A DNA stretch of 64,000 bases from Planococcus plakortidis. Its GTDB lineage: Bacteria; Bacillota; Bacilli; Bacillales_A; Planococcaceae. The position numbers were made by a program, and so were the translations under genes. Below are positions 18,274 to 27,749 of this stretch, piece by piece (within the stretch, counting starts at the first letter, position 1; every line of letters starts with the position of its first letter). The notes beneath the pieces are model-generated. The model did no database searches and was not told the origin of the DNA. It was given only the letters and a program-made list of their open reading frames with translations. The stretch is taken from NCBI RefSeq assembly GCF_001687605.2, contig NZ_CP016539.2, positions 1,890,501 through 1,954,500 on the forward strand. Direction: 5' to 3'.

Positions 18274-19485
18274 TCATTGTGAACGGATGATGGAGACCGC
18301 TGGTGCGGCGATAGTCAATTGCATCAAATCCAGCACGTGTTTACGCTCCACTGCATCGATCAATCGGATAATGTCATCTGCGGATTGATGTTTGCCGTGA
18401 AGCAGTTCGTATTTCCCGTTACGGCTCATACGGGACCCTGTGCTTTCAAGCCCAAGCAGCAAATTGCCTTTTAATTGCTCACGGGAATCGGTAATCTCCA
18501 CGTTGCTGATATCCCCCTCCCGCATGCGCTGCAGCGAGGCCCGGATCAATTCCTCGACTTCCCCGACTTGATGGTCGGCAGTGCCCCCGTATATGGCGAG
18601 CGTTCCATGGTCCGAGTAGGCCGAATGATAGGAATAGACCGAATAAGCAAGGCCACGGTCTTCGCGTATTTCCTGGAACAGCCGGGATGACATCGAGCCG
18701 CCGATGATATTGTTCAATACGGCCAGCGCAAACAGCCTATCGTCCTGAAGCGACAACCCTGGATACCCGAGGCAGATATGGGCTTGTTCGGTCTCTTTAT
18801 GTTTGATCGATTGTCCTGGGACGAAGGTCGGCAGGACATGGGCATTGCCCGGGCTTTTCCGTTCAAAGGAACCGAATAAGGCTTCGATTTGGGTAAGCAG
18901 TTTAGCATCGATATGGCCTGCTACGGAAATTACCGTATTCGCTGGCGTGTAATGGCGCTCCATATAATCCAAAATCTGTTGTCGCGAAAAACGGTCCAAC
19001 GTCTCGGCAGTGCCTAAAATCGGCGCCCCGATTGAGTTATCGGGATACATGACCCGCCACAATTGCTCGTGGACATCGTCATCTGCCATATCTTCGGTCA
19101 TGCTGATTTCCTCTTTGACAACAAGCCGCTCTTTATCGATTTCCAACGGGTCCATCACCGAGTTGAAAAACATATCTGCCAACACTTCAACTGCGAGCGG
19201 TGCATGATGGTCCAGCACTTTGGCGTAATAGCAGGTACATTCCTTGGATGTGTAGGCATTCAAATCCCCGCCGATGCGGTCGAATTCCCGCGCGATGTCT
19301 TTGGCGCTGCGTGTCTTGGTGCCTTTGAACAAAAGATGTTCGATAAAATGCGTGATGCCGTTTTCTTCCGGCCGCTCATCCCGAGATCCTGTATTGACGA
19401 ATACGCCGACCGCCACGGAGCGGAAATGGGGGATGTGTTCAGAGACGATACGCAAGCCGTTCTGGCATGTATAGGTGGTAACCAT
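18274..19485 (-). CDS. mlpA: M16 family zinc peptidase (MlpA/YmxG type)
   Basis: A 403-residue processing-peptidase-like protein with an intact HxxEH motif (HFIEH, residues 46-50) followed by LLFKGT, and the C-terminal half of the M16 fold (EIREDRGLAYSVYSYHSAY). B. subtilis MlpA lies next to pnpA as here and has been linked to control of extracellular protease genes, but its natural substrate is not known to me. CAGGAGGG gives a clear start. The sporulation gene ylxY, which lies between pnpA and mlpA in B. subtilis, is missing. Confidence 0.93.
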   Translation of the reverse strand: MVTTYTCQNGLRIVSEHIPHFRSVAVGVFVNTGSRDERPEENGITHFIEHLLFKGTKTRSAKDIAREFDRIGGDLNAYTSKECTCYYAKVLDHHAPLAVEVLADMFFNSVMDPLEIDKERLVVKEEISMTEDMADDDVHEQLWRVMYPDNSIGAPILGTAETLDRFSRQQILDYMERHYTPANTVISVAGHIDAKLLTQIEALFGSFERKSPGNAHVLPTFVPGQSIKHKETEQAHICLGYPGLSLQDDRLFALAVLNNIIGGSMSSRLFQEIREDRGLAYSVYSYHSAYSDHGTLAIYGGTADHQVGEVEELIRASLQRMREGDISNVEITDSREQLKGNLLLGLESTGSRMSRNGKYELLHGKHQSADDIIRLIDAVERKHVLDLMQLTIAAPAVSIIRSQ

Positions 19486-19507
19486 TGAAAGCCCTCCTGT
19501 ATATGAA

Positions 19508-19539
19508 AAAAATTGCCGGCGAATGCCACCGGCAATTTT
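19508..19539 (-). terminator. Terminator after pnp
   Basis: A perfect eleven-base stem AAAATTGCCGG / CCGGCAATTTT is followed by T residues on the minus strand, between pnp and mlpA. Confidence 0.9.
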
Positions 19540-19561
19540 CCCACTTTTTTTATTTAGCGTT

Positions 19562-21670
19562 TCAAGCTTTTTCAGCTGCTTCTTTTTCTTCTTTCAATAC
19601 TGTTTTACGGGACAAGTTGACGCGTCCCTGGCGGTCGATCTCGATGACTTTCACTTTGACGATATCGCCCATCTTCAGAACGTCTTCCACTTCCTTCGTC
19701 CGTTCTTCCTGGATTTCCGAAATGTGGAGAAGCCCATCTTTCCCTGGGAACAACTCAACGAATGCGCCGAATTTCTCGATGCGCTTGACTGCGCCTTCGT
19801 AGTATTCGCCGACTTTCGCTTCGCGTACAATATTCTCGATCATCGCTTTCGCTTTGGCGTTCATTTCTTCATCAACGGAAGAGATGAAAATCGTGCCGTC
19901 TTGTTCGGTGTCGATCTTGACGCCTGTTTCATCGATGATTTTATTGATAACTTTTCCACCCGGTCCAATGACGTCGCGGATCTTGTCTGGATTGATTTTC
20001 ACCATGATGATCTTCGGCGCGAATTTGGACAAGGTCGTGCGCGGCGCGTTGATCGTGGCAATCATCGATTCCAAAATATGAAGGCGGCCGATTTTCGCTT
20101 GCGTCAATGCTTCTTCTAAGATTTCGCGCGACAAGCCATCGATTTTGATGTCCATTTGAAGGGCTGTGACGCCTTCTGCGGTTCCCGCTACTTTAAAGTC
20201 CATATCGCCGAGATGGTCTTCCATCCCTTGGATATCGGAAAGGACGGTATAGTTCTCGCCTTTTTTCACAAGGCCCATTGCAATTCCGGCTACTGGTGCT
20301 TTAATCGGCACACCCGCATCCATCATCGCCAAAGTGGAAGCGCAGATACTTGCCTGTGAAGTCGAACCGTTCGATTCCAACACTTCGGAAACGAGGCGGA
20401 TCGTATAAGGGAAATCTTTTTCATTTGGAATGACCGCTTCAAGCGCTCGTTCGCCTAGAGCCCCGTGGCCGATTTCGCGGCGGCCGGGGCCGCGCAGGAA
20501 GCCGGTTTCCCCAACGGAGAACAATGGGAAATTATAATGATGCATAAAGCGTTTCGTCTCTTCCAATCCGAGGCCGTCGATGATCTGTACATCGCCGAGT
20601 GCGCCGAGTGTACAGATGCTCATCGCTTGTGTCTGGCCGCGCGTGAAGAGTCCCGAGCCGTGAGTGCGTGCAAGGACGCCGACTTCAGAAGAAAGCGCTC
20701 GGATTTCGGATGGGCCGCGGCCGTCCGGGCGGATTTTTTCATCCGTGATCAAGCGGCGGACTTCATCTTTGACCATTTTATCGAGCACTTGGCCCGCTTG
20801 TTTTTTAATATCGTCTTCTGAATCTGCGTAAGCTTCGAGTGCACGTTCACGCACAGCTGCGATGGCTTCGTTGCGTGCCTGCTTCTCGTTCACTTGGACT
20901 GCGGCATTCATGTCTTCTTCAACCGCCGTTTTCAATTCGGACGTCAAGTCAGCATCCAATTCGTATAGTTGGACCGCCGCTTTCTCTTTGCCTACTTCCG
21001 CTGCAATTTCTTCCTGGAAAGCGATCAATTTCTTGATTTCTTCGTGGCCGAACATGATGGCTTCCAGAATGGCCTCTTCAGACACTTCTTTCGCGCCGGC
21101 TTCTACCATGTTGATGGCATCTTTCGTGCCGGCAACCGTCAAGTTGATGGAGCTTTTTTCCATTTGCTCGCCTGTCGGGTTGATGATGTACTCGCCATCC
21201 ACCATTCCGACGATGACGCCGGCGATCGGCCCGTCAAATGGGATGTCTGAAATCATCAAAGATAAAGAAGAACCGAACATCGCTGCCATTTCAGACGGGC
21301 AATCCTGGTCGACGGACATGACCATAGAAATGACCTGTACTTCATTGCGGAAACCGTCCGGGAATAGCGGGCGCAGCGGGCGGTCGATCAAGCGGCTGAT
21401 CAAGGTCGCTTTCTCGGATGGGCGCCCTTCGCGCTTGATGAAGCCACCCGGGATTTTCCCGACAGCGTATTGGCGCTCTTCATAATTCACCGTCAGCGGG
21501 AAGAAATCCAGAGGCTTCGGTGATTTCGATGCCGTGGCAGTGGATAGCACGGCTGTATCGCCATAACGGATCAATGCCGCTCCGTTTGCTTGTTTTGCCA
21601 GTTGACCGACTTCAACCTTCAGTTCGCGGCCGGCCCAGTCAAATGTGTAAACCTTTTTTGTTTGCTCCAT
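19562..21670 (-). CDS. pnp: Polyribonucleotide nucleotidyltransferase (PNPase)
   Basis: A 702-residue phosphorolytic 3'-to-5' exoribonuclease. Two RNase PH domains flank an all-helical domain. The second RNase PH half holds the active core, including [18 protein letters not shown] and [14 protein letters not shown] segments. The C-terminus has a KH domain ([13 protein letters not shown]) and an S1 domain ([19 protein letters not shown]). It forms a ring trimer in the RNA-degrading machinery. GAGAGGAG precedes the ATG. rpsO lies upstream as in most bacteria, separated by a terminator. Confidence 0.97.
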   Translation of the reverse strand: MEQTKKVYTFDWAGRELKVEVGQLAKQANGAALIRYGDTAVLSTATASKSPKPLDFFPLTVNYEERQYAVGKIPGGFIKREGRPSEKATLISRLIDRPLRPLFPDGFRNEVQVISMVMSVDQDCPSEMAAMFGSSLSLMISDIPFDGPIAGVIVGMVDGEYIINPTGEQMEKSSINLTVAGTKDAINMVEAGAKEVSEEAILEAIMFGHEEIKKLIAFQEEIAAEVGKEKAAVQLYELDADLTSELKTAVEEDMNAAVQVNEKQARNEAIAAVRERALEAYADSEDDIKKQAGQVLDKMVKDEVRRLITDEKIRPDGRGPSEIRALSSEVGVLARTHGSGLFTRGQTQAMSICTLGALGDVQIIDGLGLEETKRFMHHYNFPLFSVGETGFLRGPGRREIGHGALGERALEAVIPNEKDFPYTIRLVSEVLESNGSTSQASICASTLAMMDAGVPIKAPVAGIAMGLVKKGENYTVLSDIQGMEDHLGDMDFKVAGTAEGVTALQMDIKIDGLSREILEEALTQAKIGRLHILESMIATINAPRTTLSKFAPKIIMVKINPDKIRDVIGPGGKVINKIIDETGVKIDTEQDGTIFISSVDEEMNAKAKAMIENIVREAKVGEYYEGAVKRIEKFGAFVELFPGKDGLLHISEIQEERTKEVEDVLKMGDIVKVKVIEIDRQGRVNLSRKTVLKEEKEAAEKA

Positions 21671-21775
21671 AGTCGAGCTCCTCTCTTACCGTGTTTCGTG
21701 TAGTATGTATCTTTCAATAGTGTATCAAAAAAGCACATCAAGTGCGATTCAATGATAAGTTTTGAGCATAAAGAA

Positions 21776-21797
21776 AAAGCGGGACGAATCCCGCTTT
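21776..21797 (-). terminator. Terminator after rpsO
   Basis: A nine-base stem AAAGCGGGA / TCCCGCTTT with a TTCG-type loop is followed by TTTC on the minus strand. A second small GCAC/GTGC hairpin with six T residues lies further on (about 21733-21745), before pnp. Confidence 0.88.
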
Positions 21798-21809
21798 CTC
21801 TGCTTGCTA

Positions 21810-22079
21810 TTATCGGCGTAGGCCAAGTCTTCCGATCAACTCACGGTAGCGTTGTACATCGTTCTCGCGTAGGTATTTAAGCAAGTTACGACGGCGTCCG
21901 ACCATTTTGAATAGACCACGGCGTGAATGGTGATCTTTCTTGTGGGTACGCAAGTGCTCGTTCAAGTTGTTGATGTCTTCTGTAAGAATGGCGATCTGAA
22001 TTTCTGGAGAACCAGTATCAGTGTCATGCACTTTGTATTCATTGATCAATTCATTTTTACGTTCTTGAGTGATTGCCAT
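21810..22079 (-). CDS. rpsO: 30S ribosomal protein S15
   Basis: An 89-residue S15, full length, from [16 protein letters not shown] to [12 protein letters not shown], with the 16S-binding core [16 protein letters not shown]15 is an early 30S assembly protein binding the central 16S junction. The ATG follows GGAGGTGG. It has its own promoter and a 90-base structured leader, as expected for an autoregulated ribosomal protein gene. Confidence 0.98.
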   Translation of the reverse strand: MAITQERKNELINEYKVHDTDTGSPEIQIAILTEDINNLNEHLRTHKKDHHSRRGLFKMVGRRRNLLKYLRENDVQRYRELIGRLGLRR

Positions 22080-22169
22080 GCTGTTCCACCTCCTAATCTC
22101 TGATAGCCCCTATTACCTAGCAAACGTTGGTGATTCGATTTGCCAAGCAACGGTTAGTACGTTCAGTAC
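22080..22169 (-). ncRNA. Structured 5' leader of rpsO (candidate S15 autoregulatory element)
   Basis: A 90-base leader between the promoter and rpsO. A small hairpin AGTAC-TGAAC-GTACT is followed by two interleaved pairings: CGTTG (22148-22152) with CAACG (22125-22129), and GCAAA (22139-22143) with TTTGC (22120-22124). This arrangement could form an H-type pseudoknot with abutting stems. AGGGGCTATCAG just before the ribosome site resembles leaders known to bind S15 in Bacillales. Regulation by S15 is inferred. Confidence 0.55.
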
Positions 22170-22175
22170 TTTGAT

Positions 22176-22204
22176 ATCATAGCACAGTGATTTTCTGAAA
22201 TCAA
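22176..22204 (-). promoter_or_regulatory. Sigma-A type promoter of rpsO
   Basis: -35 TTGATT (22199-22204), a 17-base spacer, -10 TATGAT (22176-22181) on the minus strand, about 100 bases before the rpsO start. Confidence 0.8.
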
Positions 22205-22213
22205 CTGTCCGAC

Positions 22214-23155
22214 TTATACTTCAAAATATCGCTTGGCAGTATCTTTATCCCGGCTGATTTGGGCTTTCAATTCATCAATTCCTGAAAACTTCTGTTCATC
22301 GCGGATGCGCTTATGCCATTCAACAACCACTTTCTCACCGTAGATCGACTTGTCGAACTCCAGGATATGGACCTCGATGACCAAATTTTTGACATCGGGA
22401 TTATTGAAGGTCGGCTTATAGCCAACATTGCAGACGCCGTCGAAATAAGCACCTTGCACTTCAATCCGCACCGCATAGACACCGCGCTTCGGAACGAATG
22501 TGCCAAGTTCCGGTTCGACGTTCGCTGTTGGAAAACCGATCGTCCGTCCCCGTTTGTCACCGTTGACGACCGTTCCGGAAATCCGGTACGGCCTGCCGAG
22601 CAGATGATGAACCGGCTCGACCAGACCATCTTTCAACAAATGGCGAATGCGGGTCGAACTGACCTTTTCATTTTCCGCTTCGATTTTGCCGACTGTCGTG
22701 ACCTGATACCGGCCATTGCCGTGCGATTCCATCAACGCCATATTGCCGCCGCCTTTATGGCCGAACGAGAAGTCAAAGCCGGCAACGACTTCTTTAACGT
22801 TTAAGCCGTCGATGAAATGCTCGATGAATTGTTCTGGGGAAAGTTTCGCGAACTCTGAAGTAAAGCGGACGATATAGCAGATATCAACGCCCATTTCCTC
22901 CAAGATGTCCATCTTCTGGCCAAGTGGCGTGATATAAAAAACTTCTTCTTTCCGGCCGCCGAGCACCAATGAAGGATGCGGATCGAAGGTCATGACAGCG
23001 GACTTCATCCCGCCTGCTTGCGCTTTGTCAATCGCCGTGCCGATCACTTGTTGGTGGCCCTTGTGGACGCCATCAAAAAATCCGATCGCCATGGACAGCG
23101 GCCCTTGTTCTTGTGCTTTCATCTCGTGAGGATAACTCAAGTGAATGATTTTCAT
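22214..23155 (-). CDS. ribF: Bifunctional riboflavin kinase / FAD synthetase
   Basis: A 313-residue enzyme that makes FMN from riboflavin and then FAD. The N-terminal nucleotidyltransferase has GFFDGVHKGHQ and the later SSTRIR motif. The C-terminal flavokinase has GRTIGFPTANVEP and ends with a helical tail. I start at 23155, one base after the truB stop, with GAGGTG upstream; an extension to 23185 has no ribosome site. The truB-ribF order is usual in Firmicutes. Confidence 0.96.
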   Translation of the reverse strand: MKIIHLSYPHEMKAQEQGPLSMAIGFFDGVHKGHQQVIGTAIDKAQAGGMKSAVMTFDPHPSLVLGGRKEEVFYITPLGQKMDILEEMGVDICYIVRFTSEFAKLSPEQFIEHFIDGLNVKEVVAGFDFSFGHKGGGNMALMESHGNGRYQVTTVGKIEAENEKVSSTRIRHLLKDGLVEPVHHLLGRPYRISGTVVNGDKRGRTIGFPTANVEPELGTFVPKRGVYAVRIEVQGAYFDGVCNVGYKPTFNNPDVKNLVIEVHILEFDKSIYGEKVVVEWHKRIRDEQKFSGIDELKAQISRDKDTAKRYFEV

Positions 23156-23156
23156 A

Positions 23157-24086
23157 CTACACCTCGTCCGTTGGAGGAAATCCAAACATTTTTTCGGGTT
23201 TCATTTTACCCGGCTTCTCGGGATGCCGTTTGTACAATGCTGCCGGTTTGCCATGATAAGTGAAAACGACAAACGGTTCTGTCTTCAAGACCGGATGCGC
23301 CTCGAGCACTTGGCCATTTTTGATGCCGAACAGTAGATCCGGCGTGATTTCTTCAAAAGGAAATGCACTTAAGCCGTATGCGAGAGGCTGCAAAATAGAA
23401 CCGATATCCCCATTTTGCGCAATTTCCTCCACTTCGGCAAGCGTCACACATTGTTCTTTCGTAAAACTGCCGGACTGTGTGCGCGTCAGCTGTGACATAT
23501 GGGCCGGATATCCAAGCGCTTCGCCGATCTGGACGGCAAGTGTTCGGATATAGGTCCCTTTGCCGCAGCGGATGCGGATGCGGAAACGAATATTCTGCCC
23601 TTCCCATGTGTCCGCCTCATCCAATAATTCGATAGAATCAATATGCACCGTGCGTACAGGGCGCTCCACTGATTCGCCTTTGCGCGCATATTCATACAGC
23701 TTTCTGCCGTTCACTTTGACCGCTGAATACATCGGCGGGATTTGTTCAATGTCGCCGGTCAGGCTTTGCAATACCTCTTCTAGCTGCTTGCGTGTAATCA
23801 TTTTGTCGCTCAGGTCTTGTTCCACTACCGCGCCTTCTGCATCTTCTGTTTCCGTTGAAGCTCCGATCAACACTTCCGCTTCGTAAGTTTTCCCTTGATC
23901 CGTGATATATTCTGCCACCTTGGTCGACCGTCCCAAACAAATCGGCAACACGCCGTCCACTTGCGGATCGAGTGTTCCGGTATGCCCGACTTTTTTTGTT
24001 CTCAGGATTTTTCTCAGGCGAAAAACGCAATCATGCGATGTCATGCCCGGTTCTTTCCATAATGGAAGGATCCCATTCGGCTCCAT
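23157..24086 (-). CDS. truB: tRNA pseudouridine(55) synthase
   Basis: A 309-residue enzyme that converts U55 of the tRNA T-arm to pseudouridine. The catalytic aspartate is D40 in GHTGTLDPQVDGVLP, with the KVAEYI and RIRCGKGTYIRTLA segments also present. A C-terminal PUA-like end follows. GAGAGGGGG precedes the ATG. It follows rbfA after a terminator, so it may have a weak promoter of its own in the 24087-24146 interval. Confidence 0.96.
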   Translation of the reverse strand: MEPNGILPLWKEPGMTSHDCVFRLRKILRTKKVGHTGTLDPQVDGVLPICLGRSTKVAEYITDQGKTYEAEVLIGASTETEDAEGAVVEQDLSDKMITRKQLEEVLQSLTGDIEQIPPMYSAVKVNGRKLYEYARKGESVERPVRTVHIDSIELLDEADTWEGQNIRFRIRIRCGKGTYIRTLAVQIGEALGYPAHMSQLTRTQSGSFTKEQCVTLAEVEEIAQNGDIGSILQPLAYGLSAFPFEEITPDLLFGIKNGQVLEAHPVLKTEPFVVFTYHGKPAALYKRHPEKPGKMKPEKMFGFPPTDEV

Positions 24087-24146
24087 ATCGGAACCCCCTC
24101 TCTTTCATCGATTCCCCTGAGGAACCGTTTAGTATTATGTAGAAAA

Positions 24147-24181
24147 AAGCCTGCTGTCTAAAAATAGACTGGCAGGCTTTC
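24147..24181 (-). terminator. Terminator after rbfA
   Basis: AAAGCCTGC and GCAGGCTTT pair, with an inner GTCTA/TAGAC stem, and are followed by TTTTTTC on the minus strand. Confidence 0.88.
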
Positions 24182-24184
24182 TGT

Positions 24185-24538
24185 TTATTCTTCTGATGGA
24201 TCTTTAATATCCCGCAACAAGGATTCAATCCGATTGCCGTATGCGACAGATGAATCGATTTCAAACGCCAATTCAGGAGTTTTGCGCAAACGGATCCGCT
24301 GCCCGATTTCCGAGCGGATGAATCCTTTGGACTTCGCAAGGCCGAGCAAAGTTTGCTCTTTTTCCTTATCATCGCCCAACACGCTGATATAGACGGTTGC
24401 CTGCTGAAGGTCGCCTGTCACTTCGACATCTGTCACGGTGACAAATCCGATGCGCGGGTCTTTCAGTTTTCTGCCGATAATTTCGCCGAGCTCTTTTTTC
24501 ATTTGCTCAGCTACACGATTCGAGCGCATTGATGACAT
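24185..24538 (-). CDS. rbfA: 30S ribosome-binding factor A
   Basis: A 117-residue KH-fold protein that helps mature the 5' end of 16S rRNA and is needed for growth in the cold. The start [17 protein letters not shown] and the motif [18 protein letters not shown] are typical. It is the last gene before a terminator in the rimP-nusA-infB operon and lies 18 bases after ylxP. Confidence 0.96.
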   Translation of the reverse strand: MSSMRSNRVAEQMKKELGEIIGRKLKDPRIGFVTVTDVEVTGDLQQATVYISVLGDDKEKEQTLLGLAKSKGFIRSEIGQRIRLRKTPELAFEIDSSVAYGNRIESLLRDIKDPSEE

Positions 24539-24556
24539 TTCGAATCCACTCCGTTC

Positions 24557-24835
24557 TTACAAATATTCTTTCTCTATTTCCATGCATTCCCACGACGGGT
24601 TGCTTTCCAGAAAGCGCAGCACATGCTCCATTTCCCGTTCCGCCGCTTCCTTCGAGGAAGAAACGGTGACAAACGCGAGGCGCGTGCGCTGCCAAACTTG
24701 CTGATGATCGACTTCCGCCGCCGATACATTGAATTTCTGCTTGGTGCGGGTCATCATGCTTTTGACGACCGCGCGTTTTTCTTTTAATGAATGCGCAGTA
24801 GGGATAAAAAATTCGCATTCCATCAACAGGATCAT
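24557..24835 (-). CDS. ylxP: YlxP-like protein (DUF503)
   Basis: A 92-residue conserved protein with the typical start [20 protein letters not shown] and the segment [16 protein letters not shown]. The family has a ferredoxin-like fold and lies between infB and rbfA in many Firmicutes; a role in ribosome assembly or translation is suspected but not shown here. The ATG overlaps the infB stop (ATGA), which fixes the start; an extended frame upstream runs through infB. Confidence 0.9.
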   Translation of the reverse strand: MILLMECEFFIPTAHSLKEKRAVVKSMMTRTKQKFNVSAAEVDHQQVWQRTRLAFVTVSSSKEAAEREMEHVLRFLESNPSWECMEIEKEYL

Positions 24836-27129
24836 TTTCGTTCGATTTCTTCCATGATATAAGCTTCGATGATGTCGCCTTCTTTGACATCGTTGAAGTT
24901 TTTGATCGTCACGCCGCATTCATAGCCTTTTGCGACTTCTTTCGCGTCATCTTTAAAGCGTTTCAAGGTATCGATTTCCCCTTCGAAAACGACAATGCCG
25001 TCACGGATGATGCGCACGCCGCTATCACGGGTGATTTTGCCTTCCGTTACATAGCTTCCGGCAATGGTCCCGACTTTAGAGACTTTGAACGTGCTGCGGA
25101 TTTCCGCCTGGCCGATGATTTTTTCCTCGAACTCTGGGTCCAAGAGGCCTTTCATCGCCGCTTCGATTTCTTCGATCACTTTGTAGATGATGCGGTGCAA
25201 GCGGATATCGACGCCTTCCGCTTCTGCTGCGCGCTTGGCGTTGGCATCCGGGCGGACATTGAAACCGATGATGATCGCATTGGAAGCTGCCGCAAGTGAT
25301 ACATCGGACTCCGTAATGGCACCGGCGCCTGTGTGGATGACTTTGACGTTGACGCCTTCCACGTCGATTTTCAAGAGTGACGCAGCCATGGCTTCGACCG
25401 TCCCTTGAACATCCGCTTTGACGATCAAGTTCAACTCTTTCATCTCGCCTTGCTTCAATTGGTCAAACAAGTTGTCGAGCGTGACACGGTTCTTTTCAGA
25501 ACGCATTTCCTGCAAGGCTGTAGCGGAACGCGCCTCACCGATTTGACGGGCCGTTTTCTCGTCTTCAAAGACAACGAAACGGTCGCCGGCTTGCGGCACA
25601 TCGCTAAGCCCGGTGATTTCAACAGGTGTTGAAGGGCCTGCAGTCTTCACGCGGCGCCCAAGGTCGTTGACCATGGCACGGACGCGGCCGAATGTATTGC
25701 CGACTACGATCGGGTCGCCGACATGCAAAGTGCCATCCTGCACGAGCAAAGTGGCAACAGATCCGCGGCCTTTATCAAGCTCCGCTTCAATGACCGTACC
25801 GATTGCCCGGCGGCCAGGGTTCGCTTTCAATTCCGCAACTTCCGAAACGAGCAAGATCATTTCAAGAAGCGTGTCGATTCCATCTCCCGTCAATGCGGAA
25901 AGCGGAACGAAAATCGTATCGCCGCCCCATGCTTCAGGAACAAGGCCGTGCTCGGTCAATTCCTGCATGACACGGTCCGGGTTCGCGGATGGTTTATCCA
26001 TTTTATTCACTGCGATGATGATCGGTACTTCTGCAGCTTTTGCGTGGTTGATCGCTTCAACTGTCTGCGGCATGACGCCGTCATCCGCAGCGACAACGAT
26101 AATGGCAATATCCGTTACTTTCGCACCGCGCGCGCGCATCGTCGTGAATGCTGCGTGGCCTGGCGTATCCAGGAACGTGATTTTCTTGCCGTCTTCTTCG
26201 ACTTGGTATGCACCGATATGCTGGGTGATACCGCCCGCTTCTCCAGCAGTCACTTTCGTGTGGCGGATTGAATCGAGCAAAGTCGTTTTCCCGTGGTCGA
26301 CATGCCCCATGATCGTTACGACAGAAGGACGTTCTTCTTTCTTGGCTTCTTCTTCAGGTTCGAAGTAAACTTCCAAATCGGTTTTGTCGACCAAGATTTC
26401 TTCTTCCACTTCAACATCGTACTCTGCACAGACGAGTTCGATGGCATCTTTATCCAACTCTTGGTTGATTGTTGCCATCACCCCGAGCATGAACAATTTC
26501 TTGATGATTTCTGAAGGCTCACGGCCGAGTTTTTTCGACAATTCGCCTACAGTCAACGATTCACTGAAAGTGATTTTTGACGGCAATTCCTTTTCCTTTT
26601 TCGGCATCGGCGGCATCGGGTTGACCGGGCGCTGTTGCTTGCCTTTGCGGTTGCGGTTTTGACCGCCGCGTCCTGGCCCGTTCGAACGGCCGCGCTGGCC
26701 TGGCCCTGGAGCCGGTTTAGCAGCTTTCGGCGTGAAATTGGAGCCGCGCCCCGACTGGCCAGTTCCTTGCTGGTTCGATTGTGAACGTGCTTGGCCGCCT
26801 TGTGTGCGGTTTTGGCCGGACGGACGGTTCTGGCCTTGCCCGCCTTGCGTACGTGCCTGTCCGCCTTGCGTGCGGTTTTGGCCGCCCTGGCTTCCTTGTC
26901 CGCTTTGCCCACGGCGCTGGTTTTGGCCTTGCGGGCGGGATTGTGAACCTTGCCCGCGGTTTCCTTGCGCAGGTTTTTTGTAAATGCCGTCCAATTTCGT
27001 TACAGCAGCATCTTCTAGTGTAGCCATATGGTTATTGACTTTAATATTCATTTTTGACAATTCATCGATAATGTCTTTGCTCGGTTTATTTACTTTTTTA
27101 GCGTATTCATGTACTCGAATTTTGGTCAT
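24832..27129 (-). CDS. infB: Translation initiation factor IF-2
   Basis: A 765-residue GTPase that delivers initiator tRNA to the 30S subunit. The N-terminal IF2N domain ([16 protein letters not shown]) is followed by a low-complexity G/Q/N/R linker (residues ~50-165) with repeated [14 protein letters not shown] units. The G domain has GHVDHGKTT near residue 275, DTPGH and NKMDK. Domains II-IV follow to the end [11 protein letters not shown]. ylxQ lies upstream and ylxP overlaps downstream. Confidence 0.97.
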   Translation of the reverse strand: MTKIRVHEYAKKVNKPSKDIIDELSKMNIKVNNHMATLEDAAVTKLDGIYKKPAQGNRGQGSQSRPQGQNQRRGQSGQGSQGGQNRTQGGQARTQGGQGQNRPSGQNRTQGGQARSQSNQQGTGQSGRGSNFTPKAAKPAPGPGQRGRSNGPGRGGQNRNRKGKQQRPVNPMPPMPKKEKELPSKITFSESLTVGELSKKLGREPSEIIKKLFMLGVMATINQELDKDAIELVCAEYDVEVEEEILVDKTDLEVYFEPEEEAKKEERPSVVTIMGHVDHGKTTLLDSIRHTKVTAGEAGGITQHIGAYQVEEDGKKITFLDTPGHAAFTTMRARGAKVTDIAIIVVAADDGVMPQTVEAINHAKAAEVPIIIAVNKMDKPSANPDRVMQELTEHGLVPEAWGGDTIFVPLSALTGDGIDTLLEMILLVSEVAELKANPGRRAIGTVIEAELDKGRGSVATLLVQDGTLHVGDPIVVGNTFGRVRAMVNDLGRRVKTAGPSTPVEITGLSDVPQAGDRFVVFEDEKTARQIGEARSATALQEMRSEKNRVTLDNLFDQLKQGEMKELNLIVKADVQGTVEAMAASLLKIDVEGVNVKVIHTGAGAITESDVSLAAASNAIIIGFNVRPDANAKRAAEAEGVDIRLHRIIYKVIEEIEAAMKGLLDPEFEEKIIGQAEIRSTFKVSKVGTIAGSYVTEGKITRDSGVRIIRDGIVVFEGEIDTLKRFKDDAKEVAKGYECGVTIKNFNDVKEGDIIEAYIMEEIERK

Positions 27130-27143
27130 CTGCTCACCCCCGG

Positions 27144-27452
27144 TTAGTTTTCATCAAACAAGTGCGTCATTTTCTTGGCAAAACCGTTATCGGTAATCGC
27201 CAAAACGACGCGTGCTTCTTTCCCTATAGCATGGCCAATCTCATAGCGGCTAGCGCCTATGCGCACTGGCACATTATAGGAATTGCATTTATCGTGCAGT
27301 TTTTTTCTCGTGTTTTCAGAGGCATCTTCAGCCACAATGACTAATTTCGCATTGCCCCGGCGCACTTCGCTGATGACGAGCTCTTCGCCGGTCACCAGTT
27401 TGCGCGCACGTGTTGCAAGCCCCAAAAACTGCAGGATTTTTTCTTTATTCAT
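27144..27452 (-). CDS. ylxQ: L7Ae-like ribosomal/RNA-binding protein YlxQ
   Basis: A 102-residue protein of the L7Ae/L30e/YlxQ family, which binds kink-turn-like RNA. Recognisable segments are [18 protein letters not shown] and [16 protein letters not shown]. The ATG overlaps the rnpM stop by four bases. The precise RNA target in this host is unknown. Confidence 0.92.
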   Translation of the reverse strand: MNKEKILQFLGLATRARKLVTGEELVISEVRRGNAKLVIVAEDASENTRKKLHDKCNSYNVPVRIGASRYEIGHAIGKEARVVLAITDNGFAKKMTHLFDEN

Positions 27453-27730
27453 GATTTCAGCTGCTCTCTGCGTACGGCGTGGACAAGTTCTTCATAAATT
27501 TCGCCTGGAACTTTCACTTCAAGCTGCTTATCCAATACCTTCTTTTTTCGCGCCAATTCGATGGCATCCTCCGATTTGGAAACATATGCGCCTCTTCCCG
27601 ACTTTTTGCCGGTAAGATCGACGAATACTTCCCCTTCTTTGGAACGCACCACGCGGATCATTTCCTTTTTGGGATGCATTTCACCGGTCGCGACGCATTT
27701 TCTTAACGGAATCTTCTTTTGCATAGCCAA
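27449..27730 (-). CDS. rnpM: RNase P modulator RnpM (YlxR family)
   Basis: A 93-residue YlxR/DUF448 protein with the family pattern RKCVATGEMHPKKEMIRV and GKKSGRGAYVS. B. subtilis YlxR (RnpM) binds the RNase P RNA and modulates its activity. The start appears to be TTG at 27730, which has GAAGGTG at correct spacing; an ATG two codons later is possible. It lies between nusA and ylxQ as in nearly all Bacilli. Confidence 0.92.
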   Translation of the reverse strand: MAMQKKIPLRKCVATGEMHPKKEMIRVVRSKEGEVFVDLTGKKSGRGAYVSKSEDAIELARKKKVLDKQLEVKVPGEIYEELVHAVRREQLKS

Positions 27731-27749
27731 CGGATATCACCTTCTCAGC

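Noticed and set aside
22214..23185. Longer start for ribF and comparable N-terminal extensions of ftsK, trmD, hslU, nupP and ylxP
   Set aside because: The extra codons run through the upstream gene, lack ribosome sites and exceed family length; the shorter starts have good sites or stop-start overlaps.
26700..26990. Tandem repeats resembling a small CRISPR-like array
   Set aside because: They are in frame within infB and encode the low-complexity linker; there are no spacers of constant length.
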